DNA from: Avispirillum sp959601495
GTDB lineage: Bacteria > Bacillota > Clostridia > Oscillospirales > CAG-272
NCBI GenBank assembly: GCA_959601495.1
Contig: CAUGPT010000034.1
Coordinates: 1 to 18,403, forward strand
Length of the DNA stretch: 18,403 nucleotides
Reading direction: 5' to 3'
The translations under genes and the position numbers were made by a program. Shown here piece after piece: positions 13,059 through 18,403 of the stretch (the first letter of the stretch is position 1; the number at the start of each line of letters is the position of its first letter). The notes under the pieces are model-generated. The model saw only the letters and a program-made list of their open reading frames with translations. It had not been told where the DNA came from and ran no database searches.

Positions 13059-15041
13059 ATGGAAGAACAGAAATACGGTGAACTCTGTGAAAAAAGCGAA
13101 GCAGTCGCCCCGACCGGCGCTGCCGAGGAGCAAAGCGGACAGCTTTCAACAGCCCCCGCTGCGGACGGACAAAGCGCGAATGCACATGCGCCGACTGCGG
13201 AACCTGCCGCGGAAAGCGGGGAAATTGCAGATGCAACTGCCAAAACACCGGGCGCGGCAATCTACCATATCAGACATACCCCCGCCGCAAGCGTCGGCGC
13301 AAAAGTGTCTATGCGCCCGTCGCAGGTACTCCTCGGCACCGGGCGCTCGGCTCAGCGTCCGTTATGTCCCGACGGCACAGCCGCTGCCGCAGCTCCCGAT
13401 CATCCCCAAAGCGCCGCCGTTCCCCGACGCGCAGCTTCAATGCGCGACATTGCATATGCAATAGTCGCCGCAATACTCTCCGTATTCCTCGTCGACTGCC
13501 TCCTCTGGCACAGCGCGGGGCTCGGCACTGCTGTTTCGGCGGCGGCAATGTATATTGCAACCGTTTTGTATCTTTTCGGCAGAAAAAAGCATTTTGACGC
13601 CTACACCGCAGCCATCGGTGTGCTGTTTCTGCTGCTTTCGGCAAGCCTTGTCTTCTCCGATAACGGCGGCGCAAAGTTTTTTGTCGTCACGGCGATGACG
13701 ATCCTGTATGCGGCGACTGTCATGGATATGGCATCGATGCGCCGCAGCCTGTCCGGCACTCTCGGCAGCGTTGGAGATTTGTTCCGGACAATGTTTGCCC
13801 AAAGCTTCGGCAAGATCGGCGCCGGTACGTGGGCACTGTTCCACAAAAACAGCCGCGACGGCAAAAAGAGCAGCAGCAAAACGGGCGCAGTGCTTATAGG
13901 CATCGTAACAGCACTTCCCGTGCTTGCGGTGATCATCCCTCTGCTCGTCTCCTCCGACGCGGCGTTTGAAGGGCTTCTCAAAAGCTTCTCACCCGAGATT
14001 GCAGCGGAAATCATAGGCGCAGTCATTGTAGGGCTCATGCTCTTTATCGTGCTGTTTTCACAGGCATTTACCGCGCCGGACAGTAATGACGAGGTCCGCC
14101 GTCACGCGCCGGACAGCGAAAAAGGACTTGCTCCCGCCGCCGCAGCTGCGTTCTCCTATGCAGTGTCGGCAGTGTATATACTGTATCTCGTAAGCCAGCT
14201 GGCATATTTTTTCAACGCCTTTTCCGGAATATTGCAGGACGGCTACACCATGGCGCAGTATGCGCGCCGAGGATTTTTCGAGATGTGCGTCATTTGTCTT
14301 ATAAACCTTACAATTGTATTTGCCGCAAACCTTATCACCCGCAAAAAGAACGGCAGAATATGCATTTCTCTGCGTATCCCGTCCGTGTTCATATGCACAT
14401 TTTCGCTTGTGCTCATTGCAACCGCCCTTTCGAAAATGGTTATGTACATATCCGCATACGGCATGACCCGTCTGAGAATATACACTTCTCTTTTCATGGT
14501 TTTCCTTGCGGTAACGTTTTTGTTTGTGATCCTGCGGCTGTTCATAAGCCGCGTACCGTATATGAAAGCAGTTCTGCTGTGCGCCGCCGTACTGATAGGT
14601 GCCTCCTGCGCGGCGGATATTGACAGCGTCGTTGCGCGCTATAATGTAAACGCATACCTTGACGGCAGGCTGTCCAACATAGATATGCGCCTTCTGCGGG
14701 ATATGAATTCCGACGCGGCGGTACCGTATGTGTATAAGCTTACAAGCGACAGCGACCCGGAAGTGGCGTCGGCTGCAATGGATATTATGAAAAGCCGCTT
14801 CGACAGCGCGTTTGATGTCAAGGCCATCAACGGCACATTAAGGCCTCTCCCACGCCGCAGCACGGATATGCGCGGATACAACGCCGTGAAAGGCCGTGCC
14901 GCAAAAATACTTCTCGACGATTGGGAGAAGTATTACAGATACAGATACTCTGACGGATATTATGACGGCTACGGCAATCGCAGCTACTACGGCAGCGATA
15001 ATGAATACAGCAGCGATACCGCAAGCGGCAAATGGACATGA
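13059..15041 (+). CDS. DUF4173 family multi-pass membrane protein
   Basis: 660 residues. Residues 1-125 are rich in Ala, Pro, Ser and Glu, probably disordered and cytosolic. About ten hydrophobic segments follow between 128 and 530, including VYILYLVSQLAYFFNAFSG and AQYARRGFFEMCVICLINL, which match the DUF4173 signature around the conserved ARRGFFEM. The C-terminal part (about 530-660) is soluble and ends in a Tyr-rich, Gly/Asp/Ser-rich tail (YYRYRYSDGYYDGYGNRS). Function is unknown. The ATG at 13059 follows AAAGGAAG by 7 bases. It lies downstream of the small regulator and may be co-expressed with it. Confidence 0.82.
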   Translation: MEEQKYGELCEKSEAVAPTGAAEEQSGQLSTAPAADGQSANAHAPTAEPAAESGEIADATAKTPGAAIYHIRHTPAASVGAKVSMRPSQVLLGTGRSAQRPLCPDGTAAAAAPDHPQSAAVPRRAASMRDIAYAIVAAILSVFLVDCLLWHSAGLGTAVSAAAMYIATVLYLFGRKKHFDAYTAAIGVLFLLLSASLVFSDNGGAKFFVVTAMTILYAATVMDMASMRRSLSGTLGSVGDLFRTMFAQSFGKIGAGTWALFHKNSRDGKKSSSKTGAVLIGIVTALPVLAVIIPLLVSSDAAFEGLLKSFSPEIAAEIIGAVIVGLMLFIVLFSQAFTAPDSNDEVRRHAPDSEKGLAPAAAAAFSYAVSAVYILYLVSQLAYFFNAFSGILQDGYTMAQYARRGFFEMCVICLINLTIVFAANLITRKKNGRICISLRIPSVFICTFSLVLIATALSKMVMYISAYGMTRLRIYTSLFMVFLAVTFLFVILRLFISRVPYMKAVLLCAAVLIGASCAADIDSVVARYNVNAYLDGRLSNIDMRLLRDMNSDAAVPYVYKLTSDSDPEVASAAMDIMKSRFDSAFDVKAINGTLRPLPRRSTDMRGYNAVKGRAAKILLDDWEKYYRYRYSDGYYDGYGNRSYYGSDNEYSSDTASGKWT

Positions 15042-15093
15042 TGTACCGCGGCACCGCGCCAAACACCGAACCTGAAGACAGCGCGTGAAACTT

Positions 15094-15130
15094 GCTGTGC
15101 AGGGCTTGTTTTTTCTCAGCCCTGCATAGC
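15094..15130 (+). terminator. Strong hairpin after the DUF4173 gene, possible terminator
   Basis: A 13-base stem with one G-U pair joins 15094-15106 (GCTGTGCAGGGCT) to 15118-15130 (AGCCCTGCATAGC) around an 11-base loop TGTTTTTTCTC. No T-run follows, so it is either a factor-assisted terminator or a message-stabilising end. A second inverted repeat, GGCAGTTTTC (15137-15146) with GAAAACCGCC (15175-15184), follows it. Confidence 0.45.
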
Positions 15131-15219
15131 AAATAAGGCAGTTTTCGTACATCGTTGCCCGACAGACGTAGACTGAAAACCGCCGCTCAAAAAAATTGAT
15201 ATTTTTTGAAAATTCAGTA

Positions 15220-15248
15220 TTGACAAGGCGGTGCTTTTCTGCTATAAT
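15220..15248 (+). promoter_or_regulatory. Promoter of the tRNA operon
   Basis: Perfect -35 TTGACA (15220-15225), 17-base spacer and perfect -10 TATAAT (15243-15248). The predicted start near 15255 is about 20 bases before tRNA-Thr. It is among the strongest promoters in the window, as expected for stable RNA. Confidence 0.85.
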
Positions 15249-15275
15249 CAGTAAGACGCAAGCGGTTGAACGAAT

Positions 15276-15351
15276 GCCGGTGTAGCTCAGCTGGTAGAGC
15301 AGCTGATTTGTAATCAGCAGGTCGGGGGTTCGAGTCCGTCCACCGGCTCCA
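15276..15351 (+). tRNA. tRNA-Thr (anticodon UGU)
   Basis: 76 bases including an encoded CCA. The acceptor stem is GCCGGTG (15276-15282) with CACCGGC (15341-15347). The D-arm contains AGCTCAGCTGGTAGAGC, the anticodon stem is GCTGA/TCAGC with loop TTTGTAA (anticodon TGT), and the T-arm is around GGTTCGAGTCC. All stems pair. It reads ACA codons and wobble partners. Confidence 0.97.
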
Positions 15352-15376
15352 CCGCATTACTTGCGTAACTGAATAT

Positions 15377-15461
15377 GGGGGAATTCCCGAGCGGCCAAAG
15401 GGGGCAGACTGTAAATCTGTTGTCAGTGACTTCGATGGTTCGAATCCATCTTCCCCCACCA
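15377..15461 (+). tRNA. tRNA-Tyr (anticodon GUA)
   Basis: 85 bases including an encoded CCA, with the long variable arm typical of bacterial tRNA-Tyr. The acceptor stem is GGGGGAA (15377-15383) with TTCCCCC (15451-15457). The anticodon loop CTGTAAA gives GTA. The T-arm is around GGTTCGAATCC. It lies 25 bases after tRNA-Thr in the same transcript, and the foreign-looking segment begins shortly downstream. Confidence 0.97.
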
Positions 15462-15465
15462 GATT

Positions 15466-15499
15466 ATGTGCCTGATTTTACTGTCAGGCACATTTTTCT
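15466..15499 (+). terminator. Terminator of the tRNA operon
   Basis: A perfect 10-base stem, ATGTGCCTGA (15466-15475) with TCAGGCACAT (15484-15493), has an 8-base loop and is followed by TTTTCTT. It starts 5 bases after the tRNA-Tyr CCA end. Confidence 0.9.
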
Positions 15500-15594
15500 T
15501 AGTATTCATGCGGGTTTGCGGGCTTTTTTCCGTTTCAAAAAAGGATTGGTGTCCCATTACTGTCATCCCCGTTTTTAGAGATATCTGCAAAGCT

Positions 15595-15641
15595 AAGCGG
15601 AGTTTTCACCTGATTTTTCAGGCTGGGAACTCCGCTTTTTT
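15595..15641 (+). terminator. Terminator in the mobile-element leader (first)
   Basis: A perfect 10-base outer stem, AAGCGGAGTT (15595-15604) with AACTCCGCTT (15628-15637), encloses an inner CCTGA/TCAGG hairpin and is followed by continuing T. No gene lies directly upstream, so it either backs up the tRNA terminator or belongs to the element. Confidence 0.75.
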
Positions 15642-15774
15642 GCGTTTACCACTCTTTTTTCCCGTTGTCGGAACTGTAAAAGTTTTCGGCAGATATATAG
15701 ATAGATTGACGAAAGCCCCAAATGGGCCAATTTCAAGCCCTCAAGATACAAGGGGGTAGTGCGCCCTTTTTTAG

Positions 15775-15806
15775 AACCGCTCCGGCTGAATGGCCGGGGC
15801 GGTTTT
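15775..15806 (+). terminator. Terminator in the mobile-element leader (second)
   Basis: A 12-base stem with one G-U pair, AACCGCTCCGGC (15775-15786) with GCCGGGGCGGTT (15793-15804), has a 6-base loop and is followed by TT then CCGCTTTT. It lies about 130 bases before the ParM-like gene. Confidence 0.65.
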
Positions 15807-15936
15807 CCGCTTTTCCCCCCTCTCACACTCTCCCCCCTAATACTTTACCAGCTGGGAAAGAACAAGATAACTCTAAGCTCTAACTCAGCAAGAACCTCAA
15901 GTTTTCAACAACCAACAAGAAAGGATGAGTAAAACC

Positions 15937-16857
15937 ATGAACATTGGCATCGACCATGGCTATTACGCAATCAAAACCCGGCATTTTTCTTTCCCAGCCG
16001 GTATTGCAGAGTATTCCCATGAACCCTACACCTTGCAAAACACACTGGAATTCGGCGGGAAGTTTTATGTCTGCGGAACCGGCAGACAGCCGATCCTGCG
16101 TAACAAAATGGAAAACGACAATTACTACCTGCTTACTCTTGCAGCCATCGCCAAGGAAATCAAACAGCGAGGTGGAAAAACGGAGTGTTCGGTGCGCATT
16201 GCCGCCGGGCTGCCTTTGGCCGGATTTGGCCGGGAGAAAAAGCCCTTCCGAGAATACCTTCTGCGTTCTTCCCAGCCGGTGTGCTTCAAGTTTGAAGGAA
16301 TTGCCTACAAAATCACCATCGAGGATGTGAAACTGTTCCCACAAGGCTATTCCGCCATTGCTCTGCATTCGGAACTCATCCAGAATGAGCCTTCTGTTCT
16401 TCTCATGGACATCGGCGGCTGGACTGTTGATCTGATGCGGCTGGATAATGGTGTTCCCAATGCGGCTACCTGCCGAAGTCTGGAACTCGGTATGATCCGC
16501 TGCATTGATGAAACGAAAGAACAGGTCCGCCGGGATACCGGGCTGTCTGTGACCGACGCTCAGGTGGAGCGTGTTCTGACAGGAAAGCCCTGCAGTATGG
16601 ATGAGGACGCCCGAAACATTATCCAGAAACAAGGGCGGCTTTACAAAGAGAGCCTTCTTTCGGCAGCTATGGAATCAGGGTTTGACCTGAAAGCCATCCC
16701 GGTGGTGATGCTGGGCGGCGGCGCATCGGTAGTCAAGGGCAACGTGAGCGAACAGGACAGCCTGTGTCGGGTTTTTGCCCTGATAGACGACAAGGTAAAC
16801 GCTGAAGGGTTCGAGAGGATTTTGGGGCAGTTTTCGGGCGGTGTGGGCAAGGCATGA
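15937..16857 (+). CDS. ParM/StbA-like actin-family segregation protein
   Basis: 306 residues, actin-like ATPase of the plasmid-segregation ParM/StbA group. The first phosphate-binding loop is GIDHGYYAIKT (4-14), the second MDIGGWTVDL (157-166), and the adenosine motif MLGGGASVVKG (258-268). It would polymerise with ATP and push copies of the element apart via its ParR partner. I prefer the ATG at 15937, which gives the family start MNIGIDHGYYAIKT and has AAAGGA about 11 bases upstream. An in-frame ATG at 15925 has the ribosome site directly against it. Its stop overlaps the next gene by 4 bases (ATGA). On an integrated element it suggests a plasmid-like replicating stage. Confidence 0.88.
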   Translation: MNIGIDHGYYAIKTRHFSFPAGIAEYSHEPYTLQNTLEFGGKFYVCGTGRQPILRNKMENDNYYLLTLAAIAKEIKQRGGKTECSVRIAAGLPLAGFGREKKPFREYLLRSSQPVCFKFEGIAYKITIEDVKLFPQGYSAIALHSELIQNEPSVLLMDIGGWTVDLMRLDNGVPNAATCRSLELGMIRCIDETKEQVRRDTGLSVTDAQVERVLTGKPCSMDEDARNIIQKQGRLYKESLLSAAMESGFDLKAIPVVMLGGGASVVKGNVSEQDSLCRVFALIDDKVNAEGFERILGQFSGGVGKA

Positions 16858-17129
16858 GCAGGCCCCTATTTATGTTCCGCCCCAACCTCCAGAATGAAGA
16901 ACATCGCAGAGCATGGGAAATTCTGCAGACTGTGCCGGAAGGCCAGAAAAACGCCTTTCTGGTACAGGTGATTCTGGAAAATGCCCAGCGAGAAGAACTG
17001 GAAACAATTCTGCGCCGGGTACTGCGGGAAGAACTCAAAGCTGTGCCTTCCCAGCCCATACCACAGCAGGAAGAAGCCATTCCGAAGGAGATGATGGGCT
17101 TCCTTGGTTCCCTGTTGAGAGAAGAATAA
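16854..17129 (+). CDS. ParR-like centromere-binding protein
   Basis: 91 residues starting with a short beta-like segment, RPLFMFRPNLQNEEHRRAWE, then ILQTVPEGQKNAFLVQVILENA. This resembles the N-terminal ribbon-helix-helix of ParR proteins found beside StbA/ParM genes. The C-terminal part, with FLGSLLREE at the end, could be the filament-contacting peptide. Its start overlaps the ParM stop (ATGA), so the two are translated together. No obvious iterated centromere repeat was seen in the flanks. The ParR assignment rests on position and a weak pattern. Confidence 0.65.
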   Translation: MSRPLFMFRPNLQNEEHRRAWEILQTVPEGQKNAFLVQVILENAQREELETILRRVLREELKAVPSQPIPQQEEAIPKEMMGFLGSLLREE

Positions 17130-17273
17130 CCCCCACATAGCCTTTATTGGTTGTGACGTTTGTCGAGCCTGCTTTGACTGAAAGGTTGTTGGTCTTGGTA
17201 ATAGCTTTATCCGGCGGGTTGCAGTATGCTTGTGTTGCCCGAAAGGGAAAGAACGAAAAAAGGAGCGATAGGC

Positions 17274-17933
17274 GTGGAAACAAAGGGCGTAACCTGCAAA
17301 ATCCCGCTGGATCTGCATAACCAAATCAGCGAGGAAATCAGGGAAACGGAAAGTACGATGAGCAAATTCATCGAAATGATCATCCGGGAGCATTATGAGA
17401 AAGGGGCTAACAGAATTATGGAAAAAGGAAGAACATTAGCATTTCAGGTGAGCGAGGAATTGTTCCAGAGGGTAAAGGAATACCTTGAAAACTATGAGAA
17501 AGCCTATCATCGCCGCCTCACCCAAAAAGAATTCGTGATTGGGCTGATCGAACAGGCGCTGGAAGAAGCGGAAGAAGAATTCGAAGCCGCCAGAGCAGCC
17601 GAGCACGAGGAACAGGCTGAAAACGGCTGGGAAGCCGCAGAAATCGCTGAAAGCGATGAGGACGAGGAAGTATCCGATGACGAGGAACCAGAGGACTGGG
17701 ACGAAGAAAATGGCGAAACCGAGGGACTCAGTGCTGATGAAGAAACAACCGGGAGCAGCTGGGAACCTGCAGAAAACACCGAAACCGGTGAGGGCGAGGA
17801 AGAACCCAGCGAGGACGATGAGGATACTACACCGGAAAGCTGGAATCAGGATGAGGAAGAAGAAACCGAGCCGGATGACGATACCATAGAATCCGGCGAA
17901 ACCAATGAAAATGAAGATGAAACCTACGCATAA
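17274..17933 (+). CDS. Double ribbon-helix-helix protein with long acidic tail
   Basis: 219 residues. Residues 1-42 (METKGVTCKIPLDLHNQISE onward, ending MSKFIEMIIREHYE) look like a ribbon-helix-helix unit. Residues 53-100 (RTLAFQVSEELFQRVKEYLE, then TQKEFVIGLIEQALEEAEEE) look like a second unit. Residues 100-219 are almost wholly Glu, Asp, Ser, Thr and Gly, with spaced Trp (119, 142, 163, 190). I start at the GTG at 17274, 8 bases after GGAG; an in-frame ATG at 17226 has no site. It is likely a DNA-binding accessory protein of the element, but its function is unknown. The preceding 144-base gap holds nothing I can support. Confidence 0.75.
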   Translation: METKGVTCKIPLDLHNQISEEIRETESTMSKFIEMIIREHYEKGANRIMEKGRTLAFQVSEELFQRVKEYLENYEKAYHRRLTQKEFVIGLIEQALEEAEEEFEAARAAEHEEQAENGWEAAEIAESDEDEEVSDDEEPEDWDEENGETEGLSADEETTGSSWEPAENTETGEGEEEPSEDDEDTTPESWNQDEEEETEPDDDTIESGETNENEDETYA

Positions 17934-17945
17934 CACAGCCAGCAG

Positions 17946-17974
17946 CAGCCCGCAGGAAACTGCGGGCTGTTTTC
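17946..17974 (+). terminator. Terminator after the acidic-tail gene
   Basis: A perfect 10-base stem, CAGCCCGCAG (17946-17955) with CTGCGGGCTG (17960-17969), has a GAAA tetraloop and is followed by TTTTC. It lies 12 bases after the stop codon and separates this gene from the methyltransferase. Confidence 0.88.
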
Positions 17975-18065
17975 ATATATATTTCATTTCACCATGGGAA
18001 AGGGGCGATGTCCATTGATTGTGTGTTAGCTTTTAGTATCATACAAGATAAGGGGCGTGATATAG

Positions 18066-18403
18066 AAAACCATACGATATATTGACCTGTTCTCCGGTAT
18101 TGGCGGGTTCCGGGAAGGACTCACCCGTGCCGGAGGATTTACCTGTGTAGGACACTGCGAAATCGACAAAAAAGCCAATCAAAGCTATGAAGCCTTGTTC
18201 GATACCAAAGGAGAGTGGTTCTGTGAAGATATCCGAAAAGCCGATCCGAGCGATATCCCCGACTTCGAACTCCTGTGCGGAGGTTTTCCCTGTCAGTCTT
18301 TTTCGATTGCTGGAAACCGTGGGGGATTTTCCGATCCAAGAGGTACCTTGTTCTTTGAAATTGCCCGGCTGACTGCGGCAAAAAGACCTGCGTATCTGCT
18401 GCT
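18066..18403 (+). CDS. DNA cytosine-5 methyltransferase, N-terminal part, start codon missing
   Basis: The frame reads KTIRYIDLFSGIGGFREGL, the S-adenosylmethionine motif I, then CEIDKKANQSYEALF (motif II-III region) and LLCGGFPCQSFSIAGNRGG, motif IV with the catalytic Cys in the Pro-Cys pair. It continues past the right edge. It would methylate C5 of cytosine, possibly to protect the element from host restriction. Relatives in such elements usually start MKTIRYIDLFSG. Here the codon before AAA ACC is TAG (18063-18065), and no ATG, GTG or TTG is available in frame near the N-terminus. AAGGGG lies where the ribosome site should be. The gene is either broken at its start or uses an unusual start codon, so the coordinate given is only the first codon after TAG. 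Confidence 0.8.

Larger units (their letters stand above)
15500..15936 (+). other. Noncoding leader of the mobile element, rich in hairpins
   Basis: About 435 bases without a credible gene. The region holds two strong plus-strand terminators (15595-15641 and 15775-15806, listed separately), a smaller GCCC/GGGC hairpin near 15715-15728, an AAGGG/CCCTT hairpin followed by six T near 15749-15773, and a pyrimidine-rich stretch near 15806-15840. I found no convincing promoter for the ParM-like gene. Confidence 0.5.
15500..18403 (+). mobile_element. End of an integrative mobile element (partial)
   Basis: From just after the tRNA operon to the window edge, the genes change from housekeeping types to ParM-like actin, ParR-like protein, ribbon-helix-helix protein and cytosine methyltransferase. 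This set is typical of conjugative elements of gut Clostridia. All run on the plus strand. No integrase, relaxase or attachment site is visible, and the left boundary is only approximate; the neighbouring tRNA-Tyr is a natural suspect for the target. Confidence 0.6.

Noticed and set aside
12290..13243. Long minus-strand open frame opposite DUF2975 and the small HTH gene
   Set aside because: Both plus-strand genes have good starts and family signatures; the antisense frame spans a plus-strand intergenic gap without any motif.
15511..15535. Half-terminator or attachment core (GCGGGTTTGCGGGC then T-run)
   Set aside because: It lacks a matching left arm, and the second copy needed to call an attachment site is not in the window.
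17130..17273. Promoter or small gene between the ParR-like and acidic-tail genes
   Set aside because: Only a TTGACT with a poorly spaced TAATAG was seen, and the short open frames have no ribosome site.

Overview
The window looks like a chromosomal segment of a gut-type Clostridia bacterium, probably Ruminococcaceae/Oscillospiraceae-like. This is an inference from the protein families, strong sigma-A type promoters (TTGACA / TATAAT), AGGAGG-type ribosome sites, a DUF2975 plus small HTH pair, a DUF4173 protein and a ParM-type conjugative-element module. No database search was possible.

Layout. (1) 126-1364, minus: a class II histidyl-tRNA synthetase with its own promoter. (2) 1575-11416, minus: one long, tightly packed operon, read from high to low coordinates: patatin-like lipase, PlsC-like acyltransferase, acyl carrier protein, a fused tandem ketosynthase, FabG ketoreductase, FabZ dehydratase, FabD malonyltransferase, AccD, AccA, an iron-sulfur flavoprotein and an acyl-ACP thioesterase. 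A near-consensus promoter lies at 11499-11526. (3) 11580-12143, plus: a divergent TetR-type regulator whose promoter shares a palindromic -10 with the operon promoter. (4) 12278-15041, plus: a DUF2975 membrane protein with a small Cro/CI-type regulator, then a DUF4173 membrane protein. (5) 15276-15461, plus: tRNA-Thr(UGU) and tRNA-Tyr(GUA) with promoter and terminator. (6) From about 15500 to the right edge: the end of a mobile, probably integrative-conjugative, element with a terminator-rich leader, a ParM-like actin, a ParR-like protein, a double ribbon-helix-helix protein with an acidic tail, and the beginning of a cytosine-5 DNA methyltransferase.

How the genes work together. AccA/AccD (with AccB/AccC encoded elsewhere) would make malonyl-CoA. 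FabD would load it on the ACP, the ketosynthase would condense, FabG would reduce, FabZ would dehydrate, and the thioesterase or PlsC-like enzyme would release or transfer the chain. The striking point is the ketosynthase. Its N-terminal half has the Cys-His-His triad (C156, H288, H325), while its C-terminal half has lost all three residues (A563, F695, E732), so it resembles a KS/chain-length-factor pair fused in one chain. No recognised enoyl reductase, FabH, AccB or AccC is present. The set (KS-CLF, KR, DH, ACP, acyltransferase, thioesterase, local TetR) is as compatible with a highly reducing type II polyketide or polyene-like pathway as with part of a scattered fatty acid synthase. This is the best candidate here for a little-described system.

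Other signals include three 37-bp degenerate tandem repeats between accD and accA, hairpins between the ACP and ketosynthase genes, a 24-bp inverted repeat and helically phased ATAAAAAT boxes at the DUF2975 promoter, and a methyltransferase whose expected ATG appears to have been destroyed by a one-base deletion.
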